From assembly GCF_002836975.1 (NCBI RefSeq), contig NZ_NIJK01000026.1, forward strand, positions 1 through 64,000: a DNA stretch of 64,000 nucleotides, given 5' to 3'. A model generated the notes under the pieces. It saw only the letters and a list, made by a program, of their open reading frames with translations. It was not told the origin of the DNA and made no database searches. The translations under genes and the position numbers were made by a program. Shown piece after piece: positions 25,159 through 34,446 of the stretch (position 1 is its first letter; each line of letters opens with the position of its first letter). This DNA comes from Shewanella indica (GTDB lineage: Bacteria; Pseudomonadota; Gammaproteobacteria; Enterobacterales; Shewanellaceae).

Positions 25159-26757
25159 TCAGTTTTCTACTAGCGTTTGATAGGAGCCGTCGTTGGCAGG
25201 GCTGTTTTCAGTTTGCTGATCCAGACGGCTTATTTTGACTTCGGCTATCTGGTGCTGATTCATCTCAGTGACTTCAAAGCGCCAGGGCTCTATAGTCAGC
25301 ACACTGCCTGCTTCCGGGATCCGGCCAAAGCGTGCCAGCAACATGCCCGCGAGGGTCACATACTCGTGATTATGGCTTTCGAGTTCATCGTAGCCCAGGA
25401 GCTTCCCTAACTGATGCAGGTTAATGCTGCCGCGAGCGCGCCAACCATCGCCATCGATGCGGATCTCTTCGGCCTCATCTTCCTGGGGCAGTTCGCCGAC
25501 TATGGCTTCGAGAATGTCGTGGCCGGTGACCAGTCCCAATAGGGCACCGAATTCGTCTGTGACCAACGCCATGTCGGCCTTGGCGCGCTTTAGCTCTTCC
25601 AACAAACGGAACACGCTGATGCTTTTCGGCACTATCACCGGCTTGTGGCCGGGGCGCAGACTCTGCAGTGGCCGTTGTTGCTCTATGGCGGCCAGCAACT
25701 CCTTGGCACTCACCAGTGCCACGACCTTGTCTATATCGCCGTCACACAGGGGATACTGGCTGAATCTGTCGCCATGCAGTTGTTGTTTTATCTGCTCGGG
25801 GCTGTGGCTGAGGTTAACCCAGCTTATTTCGGCTCGCGGCGTCATAATGCTCTTGATGCGGCGCTCCGCCAGAGTCAGCACTTCACCGACCATGTTGCGC
25901 TCGTCTTCAGCAAAGCACTTGCTCAGGGCACGCTCGTCGTTTGGCAGTTCTTCATCTTCGTCAAATTCCTCAAACTGTTTCTTGCCGCCCATCAGCTTGA
26001 AAATAGCGTTGGCTGTCCTGTCCCTCAAGGGTTTACGGGCTTCACGTTGTTCGAACCTGCGTTGCCCCAACTGGTTGAAGAACTCGATCATGATGGAGAA
26101 ACCTATGGCGGCATACAGATAGCCTTTTGGAATATGGAAACCAAAGCCTTCGGCCACCAGGCTGAAACCTATCATCAACAGGAAACTGAGACAGAGCACC
26201 ACCACGGTTGGGTGGGCATTGACAAAGCGAGTCAGTGGTTTGGAAGCCAGCAACATCACAGTCATGGCTACCACTACGGCTGTCATCATCACCCAGAGTT
26301 CATCCACCATGCCGACCGCGGTGATGATGGAGTCGATGGAGAATACCGCATCCAGCACCAGTATCTGGGTCACAACTATGCCAAAGCTGGCATAGGCGAC
26401 TTTCTGGCCAATTTCCGGCTCTTTGGACTCCAGCCTTTCATGCAGTTCGCTGGTGGCCTTGAACAGCAGGAACAGACCTCCGGATATCAGGATCAGATCC
26501 CGTCCGGAAAAACTGAAATTGGCAAGGCTGAACAAAGGTTGGTTGAGGGTGACCAGCCAGGACACCACGGCCAATAGGCCAAGGCGCATCAATAAGGCCA
26601 GCGACAGGCCTATGACCCGGGCTTTGTCTCTTTGATGTTGAGGGAGTTTTTTAACCAGAATGGCAATAAATACCAGGTTGTCTATGCCGAGAACTATCTC
26701 GAGGATGATAAGGGTAAAGAGTCCGATCCATATGTGTGGGTCGAGCAAAAGTTCCAT
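25159..26757 (-). CDS. TerC-CBS-CorC membrane protein (YoaE/YegH-like)
   Basis: 532 residues in three parts: a TerC membrane domain (~1-230) with the two paired acidic motifs [14 protein letters not shown] and [15 protein letters not shown]; a CBS pair (~300-425, containing [13 protein letters not shown] and [25 protein letters not shown]); and a C-terminal CorC/HlyC domain (~440-520). E. coli YoaE and YegH have this layout. TerC proteins are linked to Mn2+ export or metallation of exported proteins; the CBS pair probably senses adenine nucleotides. Monocistronic with its own terminator. Confidence 0.9.
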   Translation of the reverse strand: MELLLDPHIWIGLFTLIILEIVLGIDNLVFIAILVKKLPQHQRDKARVIGLSLALLMRLGLLAVVSWLVTLNQPLFSLANFSFSGRDLILISGGLFLLFKATSELHERLESKEPEIGQKVAYASFGIVVTQILVLDAVFSIDSIITAVGMVDELWVMMTAVVVAMTVMLLASKPLTRFVNAHPTVVVLCLSFLLMIGFSLVAEGFGFHIPKGYLYAAIGFSIMIEFFNQLGQRRFEQREARKPLRDRTANAIFKLMGGKKQFEEFDEDEELPNDERALSKCFAEDERNMVGEVLTLAERRIKSIMTPRAEISWVNLSHSPEQIKQQLHGDRFSQYPLCDGDIDKVVALVSAKELLAAIEQQRPLQSLRPGHKPVIVPKSISVFRLLEELKRAKADMALVTDEFGALLGLVTGHDILEAIVGELPQEDEAEEIRIDGDGWRARGSINLHQLGKLLGYDELESHNHEYVTLAGMLLARFGRIPEAGSVLTIEPWRFEVTEMNQHQIAEVKISRLDQQTENSPANDGSYQTLVEN

Positions 26758-26911
26758 AGTGGTGAACCAAGGGCCTCAAAATGGGTTTAACTTGGGCCTA
26801 TTGCAGCACAACTTGGGCGAAATGCTGAATTAATTTTGGTTAATCCTTTGCCGGTGCTGCAGCGCTTGAATGAGTGTCAAAAAACTGCCTTTGAGTCATA
26901 AAATTTACGCA

Positions 26912-26941
26912 TTGATAGTTGCTTAAAAAGTTGATTATAAA
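26912..26941 (+). promoter_or_regulatory. putative sigma-70 promoter of the metalloprotease gene
   Basis: TTGATA (26912-26917) and TATAAA (26936-26941) with an 18-bp spacer, 63 bp before the start codon. Each hexamer matches the consensus at five of six positions. Confidence 0.45.
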
Positions 26942-27004
26942 GGTTTTATCTTTCCATAGCAGACTTTAGAATTAACCCGGAATAACAAATGGGAAACATC
27001 TGTG

Positions 27005-30000
27005 ATGGCAAGAAAAAAACCTCTGTTGCTGCACTCTATATTACTGGGTAGTTTACTGCTTGGCGCTTGCGGCGGTGGTGATGATGAAAGTGGCGCCGGG
27101 TCAAGCGGTGATAATCTGAAGCCGCCTGCTGGCGTTAATCAAGCACCTAAGGGTGACGATATTCAGCTGGCTTATGACAGCTTGCTGCAGAGCATTACGG
27201 TCAACTGGCAAGGTTATGTGTCAGATCCCGATGGCGATCCCTTGCAGGCCAGCATTGCCGAGCAGGGCAAGCTGGGGCAGTTCAGTCTCGATGGCGATAT
27301 ACTGAGCTACAAAGCAGATAAAGATGCCAAGGGCAGCGATCAAGGGCTATTGCAGGTTAGTGATGGCCGTGGTGGCAGCGTCAGCCTCAAGTTGGCAGTT
27401 TTTGGCGTGGACGGTCAAAGCCCTCTGGAGCGGGCGCTGGCAAGCGGTGATGCAAGCGGGCTGGACCCGGATACTCTGCTTGAGGCGATTGCCGCAGAGA
27501 TAACGCAGCTGCGCTCGAATGAGCAAGCCCTGCGGCAAAGGGTATTTGCCGATACGGCGCTGGCCTATGCTCCAGGCAACCGAACTCAATTGTTCAATAT
27601 CATCGAGCCGGAAATCGCCACACCTCTGCTGCGTGCCAACACGGGGCAGGTATTGGCCGTCGCCGGCGAGCAGCATACCGGGCGCTTTGCGGCCTTTGGT
27701 ACCCATCTGTTTGCCCGTTTCCATGCCGGTGAACTCACCGCCATGGAGCCAGCCAATGATAATCTGCTGGCTTGGTTGCTGAACAGAGCACAAGCGGCAG
27801 AATTGCAGCAACCATTGACCGTGTCCTTGAGCTTTCTTGGTGGCCAGGAGAGTGCCAGTCGCAGTTGGTTGCAAGGGCGGTTTCCCAATTGGACCATCAA
27901 GAGTTGTAATCAGGTCGCTACTTTGGAAGCCTGTATCGCCGATGCCCAGTTGTTAATCAGTGGCTGGCGCGCGGCCGATACCGATGCCGGGCAGATAGCC
28001 GGTGTCTATTCCCGGGCGCTGGCATCGGGCAAGGCACTCTATTATCAGCACAACTGGTATGAAGCGACCAATGCGGTGGCCGACGCCATTGCCGGAACCA
28101 TGGGAGTCAGTTTGCACTATGGCGGTAACTTCTGGGCCAGCGCCGCTGCCGATTGGTCTTCGGCCACGGCCATGGCGGCCGCTTTCCCGCTGCTTGGCGG
28201 TGAGCAGCGCCTGACACAGCACTTTATTGATGATGACTTCAACTTTGACTGGTCCGGCTGTGACACCTATGTGGGTAAAGTGAGCTGTGACAAGGTCAAC
28301 GGCTTTGAGTCTGAGTTTCTTGCAGGTGCCAGAGCGCTTAAAAATTCACTTAATCAACTGGATAGCCGTGGTCAGATGTTGTTCGGCAACGAGGGGCGCA
28401 GGCTGCTGAAACTCTTTGTGTTGCTTGGCGATCTTTACCGTGCCGACATAGCTTATCCCATGGATAAGGACACCACGCCGCAAGGGCGTTTTCTGGCGGC
28501 CTACCTGGCCGACCACTTGGCGCTGTATTTGAGGGGGAATAATCCAGCGCAGCCGGATTTGGGCAATTTCAGCGATCCTTTGCCGCAAACGCTGACTCTT
28601 GAGAACGTCAGCCTGGAAATGGCACTGAGTAAAGAGAGTGGTTATCGCGGCAGCGGTTTTTACTTGTTACCCGGCCAGAGTGTGCGTCTCGAGCGCAAAG
28701 ACACACTGCCGCTGACGGTCAAGGCCTTTATCAATACCCAGAGAACCGGCTCAACCCGGGAATTCAATAACCAGGGATACCAGCGCCCCAAATTTTTGCG
28801 CTCGGTCGAGCTGACCTTGAAACCCGGGCAACCTCTGACCCTGAGTAGCCCTTATGGCGGGACTTTGATGCTGCAACTGCCGGCCGGTGAGGGCGTGGTG
28901 AGTGTTGAAGCGCAAAATGTACTGGCCTATCCCTACCTCAAGGATTTCAACCAAGCGAGTGGTTATTTGACGGCGCTTGAAACCAGCCCGCTGAGCTGGG
29001 CCGGGCTGCGCACCGACTTTGTCGAAGTTAACTCCCGCAAACATATGATGAAACAGTTCATCTATGCCGAGCCGTACCGCGGCGATGTGGAGCAGGCCCT
29101 GAATGATGTTTGGCGCTATATGATCAAGGGGACCTACGATCTGGCCGGCTTCAGTGGTGAAGGACTGGCGCTGGCACCCAGCGTGGCCGCCCGCTGCGCC
29201 CTGCTGGGTTGGGATTGCCAAAATGAACTGATCCATGCCAAACCCAAGGTGCAGCACATCAATGTCGATGAGGCGGCACACTGTGGTGGCGGCTGCTCGG
29301 GTAACCCCTATGATCAAGCCTGGGTATTGAGTCCCTTCGGCTGGGGCGAGAGTCACGAGATAGGCCACAATCTGCAGCGGAACCGGCTGAAAATCTATGG
29401 TGGCCGCTCCGGTGAAGTCTCCAATAATATTTTCCCGCTGTACAAGGGTTGGCAACGCTTTAAAGATAGTGGTGAGCGGATCGCCAGCTGCGATCGCCAG
29501 TCGCCTCAAACCACGTTCGAGTGGCTGAAACAGGCGCAAAACAGCAGCGATCCTGTGACTTCTGTCTACGAAAAGCTCTGGAGTCAGACCGGCACCTATG
29601 ACAACGCCGGGCCCAGGCTGGATTTCTATCTGCAGCTGGCGGCATTGGCCGAAGAACATGCCGGTTTGGATAACGGCTGGCAGATTTTCACCTTGCTTTA
29701 TCTGCATGAGCGTCTGTTCAGCCATGCGATTGCCGATGTCGCTCGCTGGGGCGAGATGAGGGATGCACTGGGCATGAGCAGTTATATTTATGCCCCGAAC
29801 CTGGATGGCAACGACTTTATGCTGCTCAGCCTGTCGAAGTTGCTGCAACTGGATATGCGTCCCTGGTTCGATCTCTGGGGTGTGCGCTATCAGGCCCAGG
29901 CCGCCAACCAGGTAGCTGCCTATGGTTACCCGACCGCCGAAGCCGTGTTTTATCGCCTTTCGAGCCAATGTGCTGAGCTGGCGGTGCCCAAGCTCACTCT

Positions 30001-30016
30001 GGATGCCAATTGGTAA
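27005..30016 (+). CDS. ImpA-like M60-family metalloprotease, lipoprotein
   Basis: 1003 residues. A lipoprotein signal (LLGSLLLGAC, Cys at ~21) is followed by GGGDDESGAGSSGD, a flexible Gly/Asp/Ser linker, then a cadherin-like strand set (SDPDGDPLQASI). The C-terminal third has the zinc motif HEIGH (784-788) with a downstream GE (in YGGRSGEVSNN) as third ligand, typical of M60/enhancin-like proteases. P. aeruginosa ImpA, a secreted M60-like enzyme, cleaves O-glycosylated host proteins such as PSGL-1 and CD44. Surface attachment and mucin-type glycoprotein cleavage are inferred. Several Cys pairs in the 250-450 region suggest disulfides. ATG 27005 directly follows an in-frame GTG; no strong ribosome site. 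Confidence 0.87.
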   Translation: MARKKPLLLHSILLGSLLLGACGGGDDESGAGSSGDNLKPPAGVNQAPKGDDIQLAYDSLLQSITVNWQGYVSDPDGDPLQASIAEQGKLGQFSLDGDILSYKADKDAKGSDQGLLQVSDGRGGSVSLKLAVFGVDGQSPLERALASGDASGLDPDTLLEAIAAEITQLRSNEQALRQRVFADTALAYAPGNRTQLFNIIEPEIATPLLRANTGQVLAVAGEQHTGRFAAFGTHLFARFHAGELTAMEPANDNLLAWLLNRAQAAELQQPLTVSLSFLGGQESASRSWLQGRFPNWTIKSCNQVATLEACIADAQLLISGWRAADTDAGQIAGVYSRALASGKALYYQHNWYEATNAVADAIAGTMGVSLHYGGNFWASAAADWSSATAMAAAFPLLGGEQRLTQHFIDDDFNFDWSGCDTYVGKVSCDKVNGFESEFLAGARALKNSLNQLDSRGQMLFGNEGRRLLKLFVLLGDLYRADIAYPMDKDTTPQGRFLAAYLADHLALYLRGNNPAQPDLGNFSDPLPQTLTLENVSLEMALSKESGYRGSGFYLLPGQSVRLERKDTLPLTVKAFINTQRTGSTREFNNQGYQRPKFLRSVELTLKPGQPLTLSSPYGGTLMLQLPAGEGVVSVEAQNVLAYPYLKDFNQASGYLTALETSPLSWAGLRTDFVEVNSRKHMMKQFIYAEPYRGDVEQALNDVWRYMIKGTYDLAGFSGEGLALAPSVAARCALLGWDCQNELIHAKPKVQHINVDEAAHCGGGCSGNPYDQAWVLSPFGWGESHEIGHNLQRNRLKIYGGRSGEVSNNIFPLYKGWQRFKDSGERIASCDRQSPQTTFEWLKQAQNSSDPVTSVYEKLWSQTGTYDNAGPRLDFYLQLAALAEEHAGLDNGWQIFTLLYLHERLFSHAIADVARWGEMRDALGMSSYIYAPNLDGNDFMLLSLSKLLQLDMRPWFDLWGVRYQAQAANQVAAYGYPTAEAVFYRLSSQCAELAVPKLTLDANW

Positions 30017-30022
30017 CAGAGA

Positions 30023-30055
30023 GGAAAGGGCGCTTTAGCGCTCTTTCCCTCTTTT
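30023..30055 (+). terminator. terminator after the metalloprotease gene
   Basis: Stem GGAAAGGGCGC / GCGCTCTTTCC (one G-T pair, TTTA loop) followed by CTCTTTT, starting 7 bp after the stop codon. Confidence 0.8.
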
Positions 30056-30211
30056 CGGAGGCGTTGCGGTTGGGGCGTGATTCAGCCGCGGCTTTTTCCC
30101 CCAAGCACTTTGAAGCATATTAAAAATCAGGCATAGTGCACTTTGGTCATTTGCGCGAGACTCAAGGATGACTGTGAGAACTTTTCTTTCTCGATTAGGA
30201 TGTTGTAGCCA

Positions 30212-30826
30212 ATGAGTTTGTCTGTTTATCAGTTGAAATCCCGCTTTCAGGGCCTACTGAGGCCACTGGTTACCCGTCTGTATCGGCGCGGCGTCAGCGC
30301 CAATCAAGTCACAGTGTTGGCGGCGCTGGGTTCTATACTGCTGGGAACCCTGTTGCTTATCTGGCCTCATCCTTGGCTCTTTGCTCTCATCCCTATTTGG
30401 ATGCTGAAAAGAATGGCGCTCAATGCCATAGATGGCATGTTGGCCCGTGAGTTTGGGCAGCAATCCCGTCTCGGCGCCTATCTCAATGAGCTCGCCGATA
30501 TCGTTTCGGATGCGATACTCTATCTGCCTTTCGCCTTGCTCGGTGGTGTGGAACCTGCGCTGGTGATCGCCCTGACCTTACTGGCCGTTGCCAGTGAATA
30601 CGCCGGGGTGCTCGGCCTGATGGTGGGGGCAGAGCGCCGCTATGATGGCCCCATGGGCAAGAGCGATCGCGCGTTTGTCTTCGGTATTCTGGGGCTGGCT
30701 GTCGCCTTGGGTTGGTTGACGCCATTCTGGCTCAATTTGATCCTGTCATTGGTGCTCCTGTTACTCTGTCTGACCATATTCAACCGGGTAAAATCCGGTT
30801 TGAAGCAGGGCGAGAGCGCAAGTTAA
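30212..30826 (+). CDS. CDP-alcohol phosphatidyltransferase-like protein, YnbA-like
   Basis: 204 residues, about six membrane helices. It shows the CDP-alcohol phosphotransferase signature from residue 71: NAIDGMLAR, G88, then LNELADIVSD. Compared with the canonical D-x2-DG-x2-AR-x8-G-x3-D-x3-D, the first and third Asp are Asn (N71, N92), while D74 and D96 remain. The catalytic Asp and one metal-site Asp are thus kept and two metal ligands altered. It resembles E. coli YnbA and heads an operon of YnbC-, YnbD- and YnbB-like genes. It would exchange CMP of a CDP-lipid for an alcohol head group; acceptor unknown. The next start is 25 bp downstream. Confidence 0.87.
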   Translation: MSLSVYQLKSRFQGLLRPLVTRLYRRGVSANQVTVLAALGSILLGTLLLIWPHPWLFALIPIWMLKRMALNAIDGMLAREFGQQSRLGAYLNELADIVSDAILYLPFALLGGVEPALVIALTLLAVASEYAGVLGLMVGAERRYDGPMGKSDRAFVFGILGLAVALGWLTPFWLNLILSLVLLLLCLTIFNRVKSGLKQGESAS

Positions 30827-30851
30827 GTTGGTTATCAAAGGAATGAATTAT

Positions 30852-32621
30852 ATGGATAATGCCGCAAGGGTACCCGAGGAACACTTTTTTACTACCCATG
30901 ATGGATTCCAGCTGTTTTATCGTTTCTGGCCGGCGCTGGAAACCAATGAACAAGAGGAATCCGGGGCCGTGTTGCTGTTCCACCGTGGCCATGAACACGG
31001 TGGCAGAATGGCGCACCTGGTGGATGAATTGGCGCTGCCTGAGCAGGCTTTTTTCGCCTGGGATGCCCGTGGTCATGGGCAATCACCGGGCGCCAGAGGC
31101 GACAGCCCCTCCTTTGCTACCAGTGTCCGCGACATTCAAACCTTTGTCGAACACATAGAGCGCAAACATGGTTTCAGCCAAGAGCAGCTGTGCGTGGTGG
31201 CCCAAAGTGTCGGCGCCGTGCTGGCCAGCACCTGGGTGCATGACTATGCGCCTGCTATTCGTGCGCTGGTGCTGGCGTCGCCGGCCTTCAGTGTCAAACT
31301 CTATGTGCCTTTTGCTATCCCTGGGCTCAAGTTGCTGAGGAGCCTCAAGGGCAACTTTTTCGTCAACAGCTATGTTAAGGCCAAGCTGTTGACCCATGAC
31401 CCCGCCAGACAATACAGCTTTGAGACTGACCCACTGATCGCCAGACCGATCTCGGTCAATGTGTTGTTGGGACTCTATGATGCCGCCGAAAGGGTGGTGG
31501 CCAATGCCCAGGCGATTACTGTACCGACTCAGGTACTGATCTCGGGCGCCGACTATGTGGTTCGGCGCAAGCCGCAGCAGCAGTTTTTTGAGCGTTTGGG
31601 TTCCCAGCGTAAAGAATTGCACCTGTTGCCCGGTTTTTATCATGACACCCTGGGAGAGCTGGACCGGGCTGACCCGATAGCCAGGATCAGACGCTTCTTG
31701 CGGGCCAATATCGCCTCGCCGCAGGCAGCTGTGAATTTGTTGCAGCAAGATAAATTCGGCCCGAGCTGCGCAGAAAGTGAATCGCTCGCCGCCCCTCTGC
31801 CCGAGGCTTCCTGGCAGGCCAAGTACTGGCAAGCCACCCGCGCAGTGATGAAGCTGGGGGAGAAATACTCAGAGGGCATTGCTCTGGGGTTCGAGCGCGG
31901 CTTCGACTCTGGCAGCACCCTGGACTATGTCTATCGCAACACCCCCTCCGGCAAGGGCGAGTTTGGCCGCTTTGTCGACAAACAATATCTCAATGCCATT
32001 GGCTGGCGCGGCATACGCCAGCGTAAACGCCATATCGAAGAGCTGCTGGCGCAGGCGCTGTCGACGCTGAGAAAGGAAGAAAAGCCGCTGCATTTGATGG
32101 ATGTGGCCGCCGGACATGGCCGCTATCTGCTGGAGAGCCTGGCGAACAGCGATATCAAGCCCGATTCTGTACTGCTGCGTGATTACAGTGATATCAATAT
32201 CCGCGACGGCCGCGCCCTCATCGATGAGCTTGGCCTCAGTGACATAGTGCGCTTTGAAAAGGGCGATGCCTTCGACTTTGATTCGCTGGCGGCGGTCGAG
32301 CCCAAGCCAACCCTGGCGGTAGTCTCCGGCCTTTACGAGCTGTTTGGTGACAATGAGATGGTGTCCCGCTCCCTGGCGGGTATCGCCGCGGCGCTGGCGC
32401 CAGGAGGCCTGCTTATCTACACGGGCCAGCCCTGGCATCCGCAGCTGGAATTCATCGGCCGGGCCCTGACCAGCCACAGAGACGGTCAGCCTTGGGTGAT
32501 GCGTCGCCGCAGTCAGCAGGAGATGGATCAACTGACCAAAGCCAACGGTTTTCACAAGTTGACTCAAAGAGTGGATGAGTGGGGCATATTTACCGTGTCC
32601 ATGGCGCGTAAGGCCGACTGA
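30852..32621 (+). CDS. alpha/beta hydrolase-methyltransferase fusion, YnbC-like
   Basis: About 589 residues, two enzymes in one chain. Residues 1-~300 are an alpha/beta hydrolase of monoacylglycerol-lipase type, with DARGHGQS, nucleophile Ser119 in VAQSVGA (Gly of the first GxS position replaced by Ala) and a late FYHDTLGE His. Residues ~320-589 are a class I SAM-dependent methyltransferase with motif I MDVAAGHGRYLLE and a GLYELFGDNEM segment. ATG 30852 is preferred, with AAAGGA upstream. It ends in TGATG, overlapping the next gene's start. In context it could trim an acyl chain and methylate a lipid head group. Confidence 0.88.
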   Translation: MDNAARVPEEHFFTTHDGFQLFYRFWPALETNEQEESGAVLLFHRGHEHGGRMAHLVDELALPEQAFFAWDARGHGQSPGARGDSPSFATSVRDIQTFVEHIERKHGFSQEQLCVVAQSVGAVLASTWVHDYAPAIRALVLASPAFSVKLYVPFAIPGLKLLRSLKGNFFVNSYVKAKLLTHDPARQYSFETDPLIARPISVNVLLGLYDAAERVVANAQAITVPTQVLISGADYVVRRKPQQQFFERLGSQRKELHLLPGFYHDTLGELDRADPIARIRRFLRANIASPQAAVNLLQQDKFGPSCAESESLAAPLPEASWQAKYWQATRAVMKLGEKYSEGIALGFERGFDSGSTLDYVYRNTPSGKGEFGRFVDKQYLNAIGWRGIRQRKRHIEELLAQALSTLRKEEKPLHLMDVAAGHGRYLLESLANSDIKPDSVLLRDYSDINIRDGRALIDELGLSDIVRFEKGDAFDFDSLAAVEPKPTLAVVSGLYELFGDNEMVSRSLAGIAAALAPGGLLIYTGQPWHPQLEFIGRALTSHRDGQPWVMRRRSQQEMDQLTKANGFHKLTQRVDEWGIFTVSMARKAD

Positions 32622-34006
32622 TGCCTGAGCTGCCCGCCCGTCGACGCGAGGTCGGCACCATTCGCCGGGGCCTGCTTTGGCTGGCGTTGTTGGCGCCGTT
32701 TTTCTTTGCCAGCTATGGTTTTGCCAATTGGTATGCCTCGCAGCAAAGTGAGGTTCCCAGTCTGGTGTTTTCCTGGGAGCATGCCATTCCGCTCTGGCCC
32801 TGGACCATAGTGCCTTACTGGTCGATAGATCTTCTCTACGGCCTGGCGTTTCTGCTCCCCCTCAGCCGCAAGGGGATAGACAGACTGGGGCTCAGGCTGC
32901 TGAGCGTACAGCTTCTGTGTATCGGCTGTTTTCTCATCTGGCCCCTTAAATTCAGTTTTGAGCGCCCGCCGCTCGACGGCGTTTTTGGTGGTTTGTTCGA
33001 TCTCCTGATGGGGTTTGATAAGCCTTTCAATCAGGCGCCCTCTTTGCACATCGCGCTCTTGGTGGTGCTCTGGAGTGAATACAGTCAGCGGGCCAAGGGC
33101 GCCTGGCGTTATCTGCTCCACGGCTGGTTTGCCTTGATTGGCCTGTCTGTGCTGACGACCTGGCAACATCATTTTATCGACCTGCCCACAGGGCTGGCGG
33201 CCGGTCTGTTCTGCCTCTGGCTGTGGCCACGACATTCGTTCAGCCGCTTGAGTTTGGCGAGGGAAACTTGCAGGCTCAAGCTGGCAGCGGCTTATGGCGT
33301 GGGCGCCGTCTTGCTGCTGCTCGCGGCCTTGCTCTGGCCCATGAGTCTCTTTGGCATGCTGCTGTTTTGGCTGGCCTTGGCGCTGGCCATGGTGGCGCTC
33401 AATTATCTCCTGTTTGCCGCCGCGGGTTTTCAAAAGAGTGAGCTGGGCCATCCCAGCTTCGCCTGTCGCTGGCTGTTATTACCTTACCGGTTGTTTGCCT
33501 GGCTCAATATCCGTTTCTGGACCTGTGGCCAGGTGGCGGCGCAAGAGGTGCTGCCCGGGGTTTGGCTTGGGCGCATGCCCACCATGAGTGAAGCGCAGCA
33601 ATATGATGCCATATTGGATCTCTGCGCCGAGTTGCCTTTCCCCTATTCGGGTAAGGCTTTGCTTACACCCGCCCGGGGGATGACCGAAGGCAGGCTCAAA
33701 TGGTATCAGCCCATGCCCATGCTGGATTTATGCTTGCCGGATGAACAGGACTGCCTGGAAGCGGTCAGGCGGCTCGAGTGTTTGCGCACCTCAGGTACTC
33801 TACTTGTATGTTGCGCCTTGGGTTATGGCCGTAGCGCCCTGATATTGGCGGCCTGGTTGCTGCTGAGCGGTCGGGCCGGCAGTGCCCAGGATGCCGCAAA
33901 GATGATTGCCGCCGTTAGGCCCAAGGTGGTTTTCAAGCCAGAGACTCTGGCTTACCTGGAGCGGCTCAAGTCCGGTTTTTGCCCGCCAGAGGTGCAACAT
34001 GCCTGA
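32621..34006 (+). CDS. PAP2-dual-specificity phosphatase fusion, YnbD-like
   Basis: 461 residues. The N-terminal ~290 residues form a polytopic membrane domain with PAP2-type pieces (NQAPSLHIALLVVLW and TWQHHFIDLPTGLAAG, the acid-base His pair). The C-terminal ~150 residues are a cytoplasmic cysteine phosphatase with CALGYGRS (C398 to R404, fitting Cx5R) and upstream DLCAEL and PMLDLCLPDEQDC. E. coli YnbD has the same fusion. It may dephosphorylate a lipid phosphate such as a phosphatidyl-alcohol phosphate, the step after a CDP-alcohol transferase. The start overlaps the ynbC stop by one base; its 3' end overlaps the next gene by 8 bp. Confidence 0.86.
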   Translation: MPELPARRREVGTIRRGLLWLALLAPFFFASYGFANWYASQQSEVPSLVFSWEHAIPLWPWTIVPYWSIDLLYGLAFLLPLSRKGIDRLGLRLLSVQLLCIGCFLIWPLKFSFERPPLDGVFGGLFDLLMGFDKPFNQAPSLHIALLVVLWSEYSQRAKGAWRYLLHGWFALIGLSVLTTWQHHFIDLPTGLAAGLFCLWLWPRHSFSRLSLARETCRLKLAAAYGVGAVLLLLAALLWPMSLFGMLLFWLALALAMVALNYLLFAAAGFQKSELGHPSFACRWLLLPYRLFAWLNIRFWTCGQVAAQEVLPGVWLGRMPTMSEAQQYDAILDLCAELPFPYSGKALLTPARGMTEGRLKWYQPMPMLDLCLPDEQDCLEAVRRLECLRTSGTLLVCCALGYGRSALILAAWLLLSGRAGSAQDAAKMIAAVRPKVVFKPETLAYLERLKSGFCPPEVQHA

Positions 34007-34427
34007 GTCGCAGCAGCGGGAACTGGCTAAATTGGTGGCCACTTTATTGGGCAATGCCGCGCCGCTGCGCTGGTTTAGTGCGGTTTTGATGTTGGCACCT
34101 TTGCTGCTTCTCTGGGGCGGCAAGCTTCAGGGATGGCCGGAACTGCTTAGTGCCCTGTTGATGGTGCTTTTAGGACTGGGCGGACAGTATTTCGGCCTCA
34201 GAGTGGCGCTGGATGCCAAGCTGTTTGCCGCCCTGGCAGGGGAGCATTCCTGCGAACGTTTGGATCACAGCATGCAGCAGCTCGGCTGGCTCAAAGAAGA
34301 GCAGGCCGGTCGCAGCATGCTGCTGCGCGCCCAAGGGGCGCAGGCGCTGCTAAAGCGTCTGTTCCTCTGTTTTGCCGGGCAGGCCACGGCGTTGGTGTTG
34401 TTACTCGTCTGGCGCTTTTTCCTGTAA
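33999..34427 (+). CDS. small membrane protein of the lipid operon, unknown
   Basis: 142 residues from ATG 33999, overlapping the phosphatase gene by 8 bp. Two adjacent hydrophobic helices (~25-40 and ~45-68: FSAVLMLAPLLLLWGG and LLSALLMVLLGLGGQYFGL) are followed by a soluble helical hairpin and a third C-terminal helix (LFLCFAGQATALVLLLVWRFFL). No family recognised. Its place between a phosphatase and an acyltransferase suggests an accessory subunit. The start is chosen because longer frames run far into the upstream gene. Confidence 0.7.
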   Translation: MPESQQRELAKLVATLLGNAAPLRWFSAVLMLAPLLLLWGGKLQGWPELLSALLMVLLGLGGQYFGLRVALDAKLFAALAGEHSCERLDHSMQQLGWLKEEQAGRSMLLRAQGAQALLKRLFLCFAGQATALVLLLVWRFFL

Positions 34428-34446
34428 GAGGAGTTTACCCTTATCT

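Noticed and set aside
28751-29968. 405-codon open frame antisense to the ImpA-like protease
   Set aside because: It covers the zinc-motif region of a clear coding frame and shows no domain of its own.
31869-33451. Two long minus-strand frames within the ynbC/ynbD-like genes
   Set aside because: They are shadows of the fused hydrolase-methyltransferase and phosphatase; no ribosome sites or recognisable domains.
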